Assembly (NCBI GenBank): GCA_000310025.1 | Contig: FN649748.1 | Span: 573,170-636,309, forward strand | Length of the DNA stretch: 63,140 nucleotides | DNA from: Ectocarpus siliculosus | Lineage: Eukaryota; Sar; Phaeophyceae; Ectocarpales; Ectocarpaceae | Direction of reading: 5' to 3' | In this document: piece by piece, positions 42,798 to 57,500 of the stretch | How the letters are laid out: every line of letters starts with the position of its first letter | Numbering within the stretch: the first letter of the stretch is position 1 | Made by a program: the position numbers and the translations under genes | Notes under the pieces: generated by a model | Databases searched by the model: none | What the model saw: only the letters and a program-made list of their open reading frames with translations | Told to the model about the DNA's origin: nothing

Positions 42798-45557
42798 GGC
42801 AGGAGAGGGAGGAAAAAGAGGAAGCCAAATGAAAGTGTTCAGAACCACTCGGCCCAACCATTCGCCACGCTACGGTTGCCTTGGCTCAAAGTCGGTGAGC
42901 CCCATGCCTATTTTCGCAAGGTCGTGAGTCTCCGGCGTATGTAAGGGTAATCCCAATCATTTCTCGTTTCTGGGAGATACCAAAGTGCTTCAGGCCCCAT
43001 GTACTGGAGATGCGTGTAGGAATTGTATTGAGTGAAAACGTCCCACGCATATTTCCTTTCGCGGGGATAATTGGTTGGAGGGCTACCTGCCGTACGGCCA
43101 AGAGGATGCGCAGCTCAACAAGGCAGCAGCGGCAAGCGAAGGGAGGAGTAAACTCCCGGGTACGACAATTGATTGCGATACCATGAAGTTAACCACAAGA
43201 CCAAACGATTCTCTTCAAGAAACGCTCAACCAGGCTGCTGAGTTACAGTAGAGATGACAATGGAAACTCGTTAACCGACTTTGATTTGTCCCGTACTCTT
43301 ACGAAACGAACTTCACCTCCACGTGAAGGAAGTCCGGACAACTACTGCAAATATGGATATCGTTTTTATAAGGGAGACCAACACAAAAAGCCGTCGCATC
43401 AAGTCCGCTTAATCTGAGGATCTTGACATCTAGGGCTGGCCCCAGGAACGCTTCATGTCTGAAAGTCTACGTACGTCTGACAAGCTGAGTGCCTCGTCCA
43501 AAATACTACAGTACTATATTACTCGGTGTAAACATTTGAAGAACAAAGTAGTCTTCATATGGAATTGGCTAGGCCGTTCGTTGGTTAGGCCCCTACACCA
43601 AAATGAGAAAGGCTGCACAACGACGAGGTTTGAACGCGCAGCACATGGGTGCCGACGAAGCGCACAACGCGCGATATACCCAAAACACAAGGTTCCGTAG
43701 ACTATGAAAACAGCCCGGCTAAAACCCCACCTCAGCGGGAAAATCTGTGGGACACAACGTGCACAAAAACCAGCTATTTCATCACTGGCTGATTCTACTA
43801 TACTTTTGTGTTCGACTCATGTCACATGCAGAGAGCTACCCCACCCCCCCTCCCCTCCCTGTTCATGACCAACTCACTCATCCGCCCGCTTGTAATCCAT
43901 TTTGTCACACTTGAGCGGGGCGTTCCCGCTTTAAACAACACATTGTGACACCCCGCCGGTAGTAGTCCAGCGGCCTCGGTTCAGCCGCACAAGAAAAACA
44001 AACAAACTTCTCCGTCGAAAAAAGTCAAGGACGAGGGCCCCTCCGGCGAATTCCGATACCCGGTACCGCCCTCGAGCAACACAGGCAACAAGCGCCACTA
44101 GTAGTTGGGGCAGCACTAGTAAAAAAAAGAGAAGGTAAACTCGTCGACTGTGTGAAGACTGCTACTGCCATCCTCGGGCCGAAAAACTTAAAAAGCACGT
44201 TTAAAATGTCCAGTGGACGATCGACCCGCGCAAATCTGCTGGGGACCCCAAGTGTAGATATTAGGCTGCGGTTTTACATGTGCCAAACAACCAATCCATA
44301 CTTCACGCATATTTATTTACATGCACAGCGGAGAGGTGTGAAGACCCTATCCTTAATACCCAAAAAGCCAAGGTTGGCTCTGTTGCGGTACTCTGCGCTT
44401 TTATAGTGTTCGTTCGTTCGGCCAGCCGCGCGGACGCTGCAACTTTGCCACCTGTTAAAACCGCTTTGTGTCCTCTCTGAGCTCACGGCATGCTCTGTAC
44501 TCAGGGCGGATGCCTCAGCCGGCGGTTGTCGTGCAACACAAGGATACTCTCTCATTTGCCTACGCAGGGAGGGCCGGAATATAAAAAGTGAGGCGGTCGA
44601 AAGCTTTCCTCATGCACTGCTATGTGCCTACATTTGCCCTGGGGTACGGTTTGCCAAAAGCAAAGCAACCTATACGAATAACTAACAAAAACATCCCAAC
44701 AGTCTGAACGCGAGTGCTCTTGTTACACCTGTGATCACTCTCCAAGGAAAGAAAATATGGCAAAAGGTTTCCTCATCCTTCTTACAGCAAAAGAGAAGAG
44801 AAAAAGGAAACTTAGGCCATAGGAACGCTGACCACCGCGACCGACTTATCTTCCTCGACCTTGGGGCCGGTAGTGGGAGGTTCGTCGCCGTACCTGAGAG
44901 GATGGGCAGAAACAAGAACACACGCAAGATACCGGCGAAAGATACCGGCCACAAACCTTATCAGCGTCGACAGGGTAGGTGTGTGGTGTACCGGGGGAGT
45001 GAAGTAATTCGACGTGATGTGGGCGCGGGACGAAATGTTAAAGCTTCTTCTCTTTATCTACGACCAAAGCCACAATGGACAGGTACATTCTGCTTTAAAG
45101 GGTAAGCTACGTTAAAAAACATACTTTTGGAACTCCGTCAAAGCATAGAAAAATGAAATTTTCGCTGCAACATACACTCAACACACGTGTGTGTTATGTA
45201 CGAGTCAACAGTTTTCAATCGCTACCCAGAATAGTGGTTGCGGTTGACCCGATTATAATATTATAATGTTCTGGTTTTAAAGCGGAAGGTAAAAGAGACA
45301 GTAACACATTCCGTTCCATCTTCACTGCTGACCACGTCGTCGAATCACCATTTCTAACTACTAGCCAATTCCATTCTAATGTATACTCACGGCGAATTTT
45401 GTCTTCTTCAACCAAGAGACGCCAGCGACTTGCCGACGGAGAACGAGGTTATAACCGCTGTACACGTTTACTGGCTGCCATTCTTGCAACAAGAAACGCA
45501 GTCAGACCGCGGCATGGTACAAAACAACAAACAGGTCGCGCTGATACGCTATTGGGC

Positions 45558-48500
45558 TCACCAGTCCTTGAAGGCATCTGCCTCTTCGGTCAATATAGGC
45601 TCGTCGAGGTTTCCCACACCAGCCCGCCTGACGCCTTCGATGGCGACGAAAACCACTGCCATCATGAGATCTGATCGATTTCGTTGGACGTGATGACGCC
45701 AAGCCGCCGCGGCAAGAGGGTTTGTAGTGAACATACAGGTGCGCGGACAATAAGAGGTGAGAAATGCAGTAGGAGGTAACGGGATAGCGGCACCGCGCTT
45801 TGGGTCGATATAGAGCTGGAGGGTTGCTGAAACTCCCGCGTCTCGTTTTTTATTCGTCGAACAAAATCAGGCATTTATCGACCCCATAAGCCCTTGTTTG
45901 TACTCGAGTGTCTGGCCCAAGTTGTTACACACAATGGCACGATGATGAGGACTGGCAAGAACTGATGAATCGACATTGGGGAAAGCAACTAGGGAGTCAG
46001 GAAATGATGCTAATCAACGCGTTCCGAAAGCCCCCCGCCCGCGGAGACAGGTTTTCTTCATCCCACCGTCCCAGCTTAAACATTATTCATGTCTACGTTG
46101 AAGCCCTAGGGCTCTATTCACGCAACATGGAGAAATCAGGCGGAGTGATTTCACCCTCCCCCAAAGGGACGAGCGACTAGAGTTTGGTAACGTGCTAGTG
46201 AACGCGGGATTTTTTCGTCTTTACCGTGTTGAAGTTGGTTCTTTACATACCGTACAGCGTCGATACGTCTACCGCACGCCCGTACGGTCTAAAACCAGGT
46301 AGCTTGACCGTTTTCCTACAATGAACGTGCCACGTATTTCTTATTGTTCCTCACATGCGGTCATGTAATGCCACTGGTCTGCGTGGTCCCAGCAGCTGGC
46401 CGTGGTCACCACTTCGAGATCGTCGGTCTGAGCAACAAAAACCGAGGGCGGCGAGGGGGGGGGGGGGTTGTCTTCGACCATTCTGTGAAGGATGCATCAG
46501 TGGCAAGCTCGTGTGTTTCCGTCAAGCGCGTCTGCTATTTACCACGGCCGTGCTGCTGCTTTGTCAGCAAAACAAGGGAATATACGTTTTTCTTAACGTA
46601 GCACATACAATAGCAAAGTTGAGTTGTTCACCACCCGAAGGGAGCGCGCGGGTTAAGTGCGAGCAAGAAGCATCCACGTTGATGTCCACTTTCGACAAGA
46701 AAACACACGTTTCTCCTAGGGTACGTACACACTTGTGGTGGTGTCGACGATGTGGGGAAGACCGATCGACACTCACAATGACGAATACTCTTACAATAAC
46801 ACCAACATACATGCTCTCGGAGGGTGTGTTGACCCTTGACCATGATCGTAAGCCCAACCCCACGTTTTACAGACCTTGACACAGACCGTAAATCGTCGGA
46901 GTGCAATTGAAACACCCATCATCGATCAAACTACACAGTTCACCGGGCTACTCTAAAACAAAAAAAGTGCGGGGTTAGGAAGTGTGCGACTCACCACGGG
47001 GGTACACAGATCACCCACGGTAGAGGTGAAATCGTCGAATCCAGCCACCTGAACGTGAAGAGAAAATGACGGAGCGCAAGATGGAGGGGAGAGCGGGGAG
47101 GGCAGTCGTTTGATTTTTTCCTTGCTTGTTCGTCTTTGGACCATGTTGGTCGCGAGCGTGAACGCGTGATCGTCATCGTCAGTTGGCAGCATCGCTCTCC
47201 TGTCACTCTGTCTCTGTTTCTGTTTGTCTGTTCGACTGACGGCCAGCCTCTCTCTCTCTCCGTCTCAATCTCTCTCTCTCTCTCTCTCTCTCTCTGCGTT
47301 GATCTCTGTTGCTGCTCTGTCTTCGAGAGCAGTCTCTCTGTCTCTCTGTGCCTGTCTGCTTGTGTCTCAGAGCCTAGATCCTTCTCCTGGTTTCCGTACA
47401 ACGCCAGGACAGAGATCCCCGGAAGGGGCTTCGCCGACGACTGAGGGGGGGGGGGGTGTACTCATTGTCGTGCATGCCGTAGTCGTTAGACCATTGACTT
47501 CGCATCCCTACAAAGCCGGGACGGAGCAAGCCGGGTTCTCACCGGACCAGGCTCTCACATCACCAAGCGCGAAGCGCCGTGAGGTATTCGGCGAGTCGCA
47601 TGAAGGGTGCGCTGCATCCTGCTAAGGGTGTTCAGCATCTTGTGCTTACTTCCTTGCGTCCGGATGACAGCTGCGTATGACTTAATTTATTTTCCGGTGC
47701 TTTCACTTCCAGAGACAGTTGGAAGCACTGTGTAACTGCCTCGAGGATGCTTGACCATTTTTAACACAACGTGGTGCGATCATCCCCCTTGCGCGGAGTG
47801 AGGGTTCTCCACCCCGCACAACATGATCTACTCGACCACCATTGCGGTTACCGCCAAAAAACAGAGGAAAAAAAAAAAAACGGTAACCTGGTTGCCGAGT
47901 TCACGAAGTGAATTGGCTTTTATTACAACGTCGTTGCCAAGCGACGAAAACCCAATCCCGATGGCAAACACCGAGGGGGGGGGGGGGGTACACCAACCCT
48001 CACAAGCCAACCTATCGCATCCCGTGGGGCGGTTCGGAAACAAGTCGTAGACCATCACATGTGACGGTGGTCGTGAAGCTCATTCAATTGTTGGTGGTGG
48101 CAGGCGCCAACCTTCTTGCGAATCATGATTTTGCCATGACTGTGCCGGCTTCCGGGTTAAAGGTGTGCTGGCTTGTATCTTGGCACGGAAATCACGGACG
48201 CTCGTTTCAGTACAACGTGGATGGAGGACAACGAACTACGTTGAGGGGAGAGTGGCCATCCTATTGCCGGTACAAGAAGAGTAACAACATGTTCGTGAGC
48301 GATGTTCTACATAGGCCGCGGGGCTCACCGGCACATGAATGATGCCGACTGCTGTGAAGCAGGCCGAAATGACCGCCCAGACCGACGCCTGCCACCACTT
48401 GCGGTCGATGATGTGTACGAGCATGGCAACCCAGCAGAGAGACACCAGAATAGCCCCACGCTTGAGACCGAGGATGCCCCTGCGATTAGTTCAGGCAAAG

Positions 48501-51500
48501 GGTACGCAAAAGGCGTGTCAACAACCGTTGTTGAAGCTGCGGGTGGTTGCCGTCAGTGCAGTTGGCTGTTGTTCTGGCGTCGCAGGTGCGACCGAAGAGC
48601 GATGCCTACTTTCCAGTTTCCTTTCATATCATATCCTAGACTTGCGTAAGGGACGACCAATGAATGCTGCCTTCACCACGTCTCAAAAAGAGCTCGGCGA
48701 GGTGTTGGCGTTTCACAGCCCTATGGCCACAAAAATGCGTAGGTTATCTAAATCCGTTGCCGCTTTCTCTCCGCTGTCACTTGTATACATGCGCTGTGCT
48801 GCGCGTATCTGGCGACAACTCGATGATACACCCAAACGGAACGTCTCTCTAACTAACAAAGAGGCAGCGTTTTTCCCCCTCTACAACAGAGCAAAAACAA
48901 GGCACGTTCTTCGTCTTGAAGAACACGAACGTTGCTCGTGTCTTGCTCACCACCACCCGTCGGTGAGGTCGGGCAGGTTGGTGTTGTAGTCGGTCCCGTC
49001 CTCGGCGACGCCGGCCAGAGGTCCGCGAGCGGCGATGTTGGTCACCCAGTCTGGGCGTGAGATTGGGGGCGAGGAACAAGCAGTATTTTAAGAGGATGGT
49101 TCGTAGCATCGAAGAATTGCTGTCCTCAGACTTGACTCGGAAAAAAGCGGTCAGGTCTGTACAGCGGCGAGGTTTCACATGAAAATTCCGGGGGACAAAC
49201 AAACACAATATCGGCTGCGATATAAAATTTCTCTTTGCACCTTGATTCGTCATCAGACACGCTTTCGACCTCGTACTCAACGTCGTGACATACGTTTGTT
49301 TGCAGTAGCCTTTTTTCCGGCCGCCCGCCCGCAATCGTTGTTGTTGATCTTCACATCAGCACTGTTATGGGGTATTCGCCCTCCATGTCGTGACCGCTGT
49401 GTGGTTTTCCATCCAAAGTGGCCGTCAGGCCTTACTAGCAATACCAAAGGAGCGCACAAGGAGAGCTGCAGCAACACATCCTTTCCCAGTGGCACTCACC
49501 AGCGATGGAAGGGAAGAGCCCGAAGAGCACAGCGGCGTAGTGCCTGGCGGGTAAAAAGCGGAAGCACTCCTCCAGAAGCATCAGTCCCACGAACAGTACA
49601 ATGGGCCCAATGGTGGGCTGGTTGACGATGGAGCGGATGAGGGCGACGAGGCCGAACCATGACAGGAAGAGGTAGAGCAAGCCGTTGATGAGGCTGTTGT
49701 GTTGGGGTGATCGTGTCGGCGTGGGTGTCGTTGTTGACACGAGGTTGTGGGAGCGCGAGGGAGACAGAGACAGGGACAGAGACAGAGAGCGAGAGGAGGA
49801 GAGAAGGAGGGGGTGCAGACAGACAAACACAGACAGACACAGAGAGGGAGAGAGAGAGAGAGAGATAATGGGATGACGGGGGAGCGGGGGAGAGGGAGAA
49901 CGGGAATGACGAGACAGAGAGAGAGACATATGCAGACACGCAGAGAAGGTAAGAATCGGGATATGGTTCGTGAGTGTTCGACGACGACGATTTTTCGTGT
50001 CTTTGGTCAACTGGATTATCCTCCAGCAGATCCTGCGCAGATGCCCTGGCTGTAAATATACCTCGGGTAGCTCTCCGATCACCCACCGCGGAGGACCTAC
50101 TGTCACTTTTCCGGCATATACTCGACGAAGTTTCGAAATGACCCACGGCCGTCTTCGACAACAAACACCACCACAACCACATAAATTCGCGTGGTGTGAA
50201 GTACGACCGCCTTTGGAACGGACACAAACACCAACACCAACACCAACAATAACAACAACAACAACAACGGAAGAAGAGAGAAAGTGCAGAAAATACAGCA
50301 CCCCATCACCACCTGTATCCCGTCTTGGCGCCCGACTTCTTGTAGGCCGGGTGTCCGAAGTACATGACCGTGCCAAAGGGGGACCCGAACAGCGAGGTGA
50401 TCATGGTGCCGACACCGTCGGCAACCATGCTCTCGGTCACGGGGTACGCATCACCTGTGTCGAGGGATGTCACGATTTTGGCGGGGGGCGGGGGTCACCA
50501 AATCGTGGGTAGGGACGGGGTGAAATCATGTTCATGCACGCCGTGATTCGTTGGAACCATAAACCAACAAGGGAGGGGTTGAAAACCGGGTGATCTACAC
50601 ACTGTTCCAGATCTTGGCGGAAGCTTCCACGAAAAACTGAAGGCACGTGGTTCTATGATGGGGGGGGGGGCGCGAGGATTTCGAGACCGCGTGCGAAAAA
50701 AACGTGTTCCCTTTTGAGTTTCCCGCTAAATAGAACACGAAGCTTGCGGCCAGACGTATGAGCAGCTGGGGGACGGTGAATATTAGTATCCACTCAGCAA
50801 GAGCTCTTTCAAAAGCTTACGACCGCGACCGTTCCCAGGCACAACCTTCGTTTCGTCTCCCTCCTTGCTCGTCGTAGGTTGAGGTTCAGATGACGTCGGC
50901 CTACACCCAGAGGGGCATGGGGTGTTGGTTAGTGTGGTGACAACGACATGACGATATGGTGGTCCTGAGGTTTTGGGTCGGTTTACGGGGAACATGGGTG
51001 TTCCTGTTACGGTCGTTCTCGTTGCGCTTGGCCTCCCGCTACTGTACTAGTGGTACAGTCCCATGCACGTTTGGGTGCGCCATCGATTTTCTACCTGCAG
51101 CCTTGGCGCTGACGAGAGCCATGAGCGAAGTTCCGACGGCAGATATGGCGATGGGGAACACGATGCCCAGGTAGTCCTTGGTGTCGCCGAAGTTCTCGAG
51201 CATGTCACCGCCGGTCCAAGTCGGTCCGTACCTGCCTCGGGAACACGCACACAAAGCGCAGAAAGAGCCCATTTCAATCGTCCATTCATGCATTGTTCGT
51301 TCTTGGCAAACTCTGTTGTTTGTAAATGAACGTAGGTTTTGGTCTTTTTTTCGGCTCTGCCCGGTACAATACAGAAAACGAAATCAAAACGAACTCAACT
51401 TTGGAGGTAATTCTTGGACATTGGGAGGTTGTAATCGACACCAGTAAAGAATTTGGGACTTGATAACAGCTTCATGCTAAAAAAAAATAATTTGAGAAAA

Positions 51501-54500
51501 GTTGACCAAAAGGACAGGTGTTCGGCCAAGAATCCTACTTAAGTCAATATAGTCGCTGTTGGACTACCCAACAGAGGAAACAAGAAGCGAAGCCCAGGGG
51601 ACTAAGGCTCTCTTTACGTAGTGTGGTGCGTTATATTTTTATTCCAGCAACACGCATTGAACTATGGCACGTGTTCCGTTCTTGTGGTATGTCGTCCACT
51701 GCGGGAGGATGTTGGACTAACGGTCAAACGAAACATGTGGGAATAGAAAAAACGGGTACACGTTAACACGTGCGTGCAGATTTTACCATAGCAGTGTTCG
51801 GTACATTGCAAAACACATCGAAGCACCCCACTTGTCCACACCACGCTCGTAGGACCATCAGAGCACCCGTATCGCAACGTGGTAGTACAGCACTTCGGTT
51901 GGAAACTTCTTCTGACACCTTTGCTATAAGTAGACTTGACACCATATTTCGTAATCGGTACGGTACAACGTTTCACGCAGGTTTCACTCAGACGTGTTAG
52001 GATGATGGCTGGCCTTCGTGTTGCTCATCCCCACCTAACCATGCTCTCTGACAACGGTCCCGTTGCTGGATCACATTCCTACAAGTGTTTTGGCCTCCAT
52101 TTTTGGAGAGTTCTCCGAATTCTCCTAAAACCACCTTCCTGGCCACGTAAAGCGCCAATTTCACACCATTCTTGCCTCGGCCAAGCTAACTGGTACATTT
52201 AGTCGCTATGGAATTGTTCCAGCAATGGACCCCCGTTTGTCATCCTCGTTCCTTTCGCTTTTTGTGAAAGGTCCTCAGCGCATCGAAAGTTGACCTGCGG
52301 TACCCCCACCTTTGCTACCATTGACTCTAGGGCAATCGGTGTACCTCTCACTCATCGCTTCACCAGCACATGACGGTATCATGCGCGACCTACGGTACGC
52401 CTATCGTGGTACCATGGTGTGGCTCGTTTCTCACTCACCACTTGACCAGGTCGACGGCGGCGTCGACGTCCTCCGATTCGTTCAGGCCGGTAGCCCACCC
52501 GAGGATGACACCCACGATGATCACCTGCACAGAAGGGGCCCGTTCAAAACAACGGATCTTTCCCGTTGGCGTTTGGTTTTGGAGAGGGGGCTTCTACACG
52601 ACAAGTTCAAGATCTCCGCTGGTGCAAACGATTGTTTATTCTTCTCTTGTTCTTGTCAGCTACAGCACGCGCCACCATTCAAGAGCCTGAGAATAATGTA
52701 ATAAATCAGGCTAACATATACCACACTGGTTGAGTGGGGCATGGGCATGGGGGCGCGGAGAGGTTGGTATATACTTCTGAAAGATGTACACGTATTTGGC
52801 AATAAGAATATGCACTCACAGCACCTCAATCCCACACATACAATATAGTCGCTGTTGGGTTAATCCACAGAGAACCTACGCCGCGAAACTGTTTCTATAT
52901 CCTATCCACCCCAGCCTCCACAAGTGATGGGCGCGTGAGTAAGTGGGTGACTACGCTAGTGCAACTTGTTGTGGAGGTCGTGGCTGTTGTTGTTGCTGCT
53001 GCAGCTGCTTCCGTGTCTGTTCATTGACCTCTGCCGATATTCTCATCTCTCTGTTGATACTTACCGCCGGACTCCCCTTCCCTGCTTCATAGAAATGATG
53101 TGCGCGTGTGGGCCAACGAAGTTGTGGTGTTCCCTTGCAGCTTGACTCGATAATGTGAATGCCCCCCCCCAGGTCGCAGGTCGACAATTCGCACTCTTAC
53201 TCTTTGAATTCACTCATCGGCCTACCTGAAGGGCCTCGGGGCACCTGTAGTTCCCCCAGCCGATTCGCACGTTCGCGTACCACCCAAGGAAGAGCGTGGT
53301 GATGGTCTACGCGGAGTAATCAACACACGACCAGCAAGATAACGATACACAAGTACAAGCGTGGGAAAGCGAGCAGACAGTTGTAGAAAGGGGGGGGGGA
53401 TGGTGAAGGTGGCCGCGCGAAGAAGCGACGTCATGCACGTCGATACATAGTTTCGGCAAAAACAAATAGCAACACCAAAGGCAAATGACGAAAACTACCA
53501 ATGAAAGAAAACGCAACAAGACAAAACAACTACCACAAGCGTTTTCCCGCTCACTTACCAGGAATCCGACGAGGGGGGCGCCGAAGGGAGTGGTAGCCTG
53601 CTCGAGGCCAAGGAAAGCGAAACCGATGCCTGGCAAGATGAAAAAAACAACAACAATTTCTTTGAGGTTTCCGTGGGCGATGTATCACCCAGAGGTAGGC
53701 ACAGCCGTAGCCGAGGAAGCAACCGCTTGTTGCCCACTCATGGCCTGGGCCAGCTACAATGCAAGTAAAGTCTCTGTACTCATTGGGCCGCGGCAGGGCT
53801 CAATTTTCTACCACTTATTGACAAATGGTACACGTGTTACTGGTTAGGTCAGGTTCTTGCCGATACACAGTTGTATTTGAGGGAGTTCTCGTAAAAAGCG
53901 GCGAGTGCTTCCTGTTCTCTTTGTATGGGACTGTGAGTAAGGTCGAAATCGGCGAAACTATTCGGCAGCGGCATTGAATCCGGCACCAACGACGCGTGAT
54001 GCGTCTCGAGACAGCTGCCGTTCCCCTGGTGGACTGTTAAGTTGCGCGTTGCACAGCTGAAACGTCTTCTAGAGTGTAAGCCTGATATTTTCCTTACGAA
54101 AACAAAATATCTCCGTCGCACAAACGAAGCAGAGCCGTACTCCGCAAGAAAGACAAAACATCAAAACTTTGGAAGAGGACTCTCAACAATGTTTGCTCGA
54201 TACGGTAGGTGGATGCTGGAGCTACAACGGTAAACAGATGGGATGATGGAAACGAGAAACATATGGTAAGTGCTAGTGCGAGGTTCTTACCGGCGACAGG
54301 CACGAGAAGGGCCGCGGGTGGAACGACTCTCAGCATCTGCGGGCCGAAGGTTCCCATCACGACCGAGATTATTCCGGAGATGAAGTTAGCGGCGAGGGCC
54401 ACGTTGTACGCCTTGATGAAGCTGTTTCCCACGGAAGGCGAAAAAAAGGGCGCAAAAACAAAATATGTCAGGCTCACAAAAAAACATCGTCGAAACGACA

Positions 54501-57500
54501 AAAACGACAGAAGGATGCACACGATAATGTGGAGATGGTCTTCAAGAAGTCCCCCATCACTCCAACGTCCGTCGAGAGGACGATAATCCCTCTATTCACC
54601 AAATTTAGAAATAAGCACAGAATCCAGCCGATTTTGTTCTATTTAGTCACTGCAAAGACTTCAACCCCCACCCTTCGACTGTCGTATTGTCTGGAACGGG
54701 TAATCTTTCTGTGTAGTCTTTTCAAAAAACGAGATTCTGTCCAGATCCCCGACGGAGATGACGAAGGTGGCGCGTTCAGTACGTGCTACGATCATCTGAC
54801 TAAAAACAAATCCCATGAAACCGCCACAAGAAGTTATTTCGTTCTTCGTACGTTAACCAACGTCCGCAGGGAAAAGGTGCCAAACGAGGGCATATGCGCA
54901 CAGTGTTAACCAAGTAAAGTAATGAGTCTCCTTATTCGTTGTTTCTCTCGCCCATGATAACCAAGCGTTAAGCTCGTTTTCTTCGTTTTTCTGTGGACGA
55001 GAGCAGCTTTCTGCTAGAAAGTGGATGGCCCCGGCTAGAAGGGCTAGGCGAGGAGGGGCTCAGGGAGAGCGCGCCATATCTGTGAACGGCCATCCGCAGT
55101 GGCCGTAGGAGAGAGATATCGTACAGGCTGGATGGGAATAGCACACGGAACATATGGTACTTCTGGAACCAGCTCACTTTTCGGTTGGGGTGCCCGTTCC
55201 AGAGAAGTACACGGGGTAGATGATGTTGAACACGAAGGCGAACGCTCCCGGGGTGTTGATGCCGTACGGCTGAACAAACCGTCCGTCGTGCAGCGGAAAC
55301 AAGAGAGAGGGAAGGAGGCTTCTCATTGTCGTGGTCTGTACTCTTCAATGGGGGGGGGGGGGAGGGGGGGGTGAATTGAGGGTTGTGAAAATTACGGGGT
55401 TCACGCCGCAGGGCTCAAAGCACAGTAAACACGCGCGCGAGAGAGTAGAGCGGGACTGGGGACGTACGGTTGACCTAACCAAAATCGATCCATGGCTGAC
55501 TGCGAGATGTGAACGAGATATCGGAAGGCGGTGGAGAGCAACTGATGAAACTAGAAATAGGTGGAGACACACGACGAAAGAAGCGTCCACACCCTAACCC
55601 TGTTCCGGCTTACGTTCCGCGGCACGTGGGTAGCGAATAATCACGCCGTGATGCTGCGTGCATGGCTATATGCCGGGCAACGAAACGGCAAGACCTACAT
55701 TTTCTTACTGCTTTGCACGAGGACCGCGAAGAGGTTCCGGACGAAGAGTGTGGACAAAATCCGATCGATAGCACGGCGCTTGCTTGAACCAAGCGTGCAA
55801 TAATTTTCGCGCGCGGAACTGATGCGAGATAAGGAGGACGGGTGGTCGTTTTTATCTCCAGCACGGCTCCGAACAATTGATACAAATCGAAGTGAACTTT
55901 GGGATGCCTCTACATGCAAGTGACGCGAGAGCACGACGTCAGCGAAACAATACGATTTAAAAAAGCGCTTACAATTGCAATCCCCCGAGAGGCAAACGCC
56001 TTCCTCCGGGCGACAGTTTCATCTCAGGTGAAACACCTTCGGGGTGACATCGTTTTTCTTCAGACGCCGAAGCCAATTTACCTGTGCGGTGAACGCCCGT
56101 CCGCAGGCCTTGCTTCGCCTCATGGCCAGGTAGGTGTAGTATCTGTTGCGTTTGTCAAGTACATGATGTACACAACGGGTGTGACGCAAAGTAGGGCAGC
56201 GGTGAGTCAACAAAATCAGCTGCACTCAGGGGTTTAGACTACAAACATCAGCGGCAACAGCAGATATATTGCGCTGATGAAAGGAAGAAGAGACGAACAA
56301 AAAATAGAAACAGTCCTTCAGGGGGAGGGGGGGGGCGAGTTGTTCCAAAAACAAAGCATGATATGACATGTTGTTGCAAACAAATTATTGAGAGGGGATT
56401 TGTGTAGAGGCAGACAGTATGCAAAGACGACTCCCGCCCAACATCTCCTTGTGCCGGCGATTTTTTTATTCTGGTGCTCTTACTGCTGACCGTTTCATGC
56501 ATATTCAGTGCGCAAACTTGTTGTCATACTTTGAGCTACAGCAGTGAAGCACCAAACTTCAGGTGGACCGCCTCCTTCCCATTTGCGGAATCCATTGGTC
56601 GCAACACCGACGATCTACGCCGCGTATCACCGTTTCTGTTGTCCGGGAAAACACTTCGTTGTGACCCTTCTGCTGTTTAATCCCCGCTGACGCATCCATA
56701 TGTACACGTACGGAAAGATGTCAGAATCGACGTCCAGGATAATGGGCATGGCGCGCACACGTGCTTTCCCACTGTCTCATCCATTTGTGCACGCGACTCA
56801 CGTGTTGCCGAACACCAGCGTCACGCCCAGCCCAGGCAAGATCTTCTGGTAAACCACCTGCGCGTTGTCGAAAGACGCATCGACTAGTACAGTTATCACC
56901 CGCACTAGAGCAGTTGGCAGTTAAGAAAATTGAGCCTCGAAAAACCCAAAGAATGGGAACTTGAGCACCATTGTTGAGCTCGGTAAGAACCCCTTACACT
57001 AAAACCTATATAGCGGCGATTTGCAGCACAACCCTAGGAACTAAAGGACACTAGCTTCGGCCAAAACTAGACATTCCCAAGTGCGGGCCCCAACTGTAGT
57101 TGCATGGGCACGCTCTTGTTTGTGGACGCACAAAACTATCGAAGAAGCTTGTTCTGGGAACTTATTGGTCCACACATTTCCGGGGCGCGACATGCATACC
57201 GGGGAGAGGAACATCATCTGCCCAGCAAGGGTGCACGAAGAAAAGTGAAGACGACTATCTATCTATCGACATGCATATGACAGAGAGAGGTCGAAAAGAA
57301 CATCAAATGATCAGTGTTGAAGTCATCAGTGTTGAACATGCATAGGTTTTCATTGATAGCTTGGTTTTATAAACAACAAAGTTGACCTTTTCGCACTCAC
57401 ACGAAACGCGAGCCGTCAACGCAATGTACCCGGAGGTGGGGGCAGCCTGGCACCTGTCCAAGTCATACCAACCTATGAGGATTCATCGCATCAACGCCAA

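Larger units (their letters stand above)
39669..45557. other. Intergenic stretch between the BART and permease genes
   Basis: Apart from the LINE-like fragment (41930-42797), a TTG/GTG microsatellite (about 41312-41380) and one member of a dispersed repeat (about 41695-41825), no gene is recognisable. Short ATG frames at 40067-40387, 44731-45105 and elsewhere lack domain signatures. Confidence 0.45.

Noticed and set aside
44731-45105. Plus-strand frame containing a methyltransferase-like LDLGAGSGRFVAV phrase
   Set aside because: The phrase recalls a SAM-binding motif I, but nothing upstream or downstream matches a methyltransferase and the rest of the frame has random composition. I treat it as chance.
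45908-46180. 90-codon plus-strand frame (CYTQWHDDEDWQELMNRHWG...)
   Set aside because: It lies antisense in the last permease intron and has no recognisable domain. It could be a retroelement scrap, but the evidence is insufficient.
47485-47625. Open frames ending in ESHEGCAASC in several places (33.4, 38.6, 47.6, 61.8 kb)
   Set aside because: These are the same stretch of the SINE-like repeat read on one strand. They begin with different starts and carry no domain, so they are not genes.
49580-50320. Long minus-strand frames of 240-313 codons overlapping permease exons 10 and 11
   Set aside because: They are open only because of the purine-rich microsatellite and Ser/Leu-rich intron. The conserved protein switches frame exactly at the GT-AG sites, so these are shadows.
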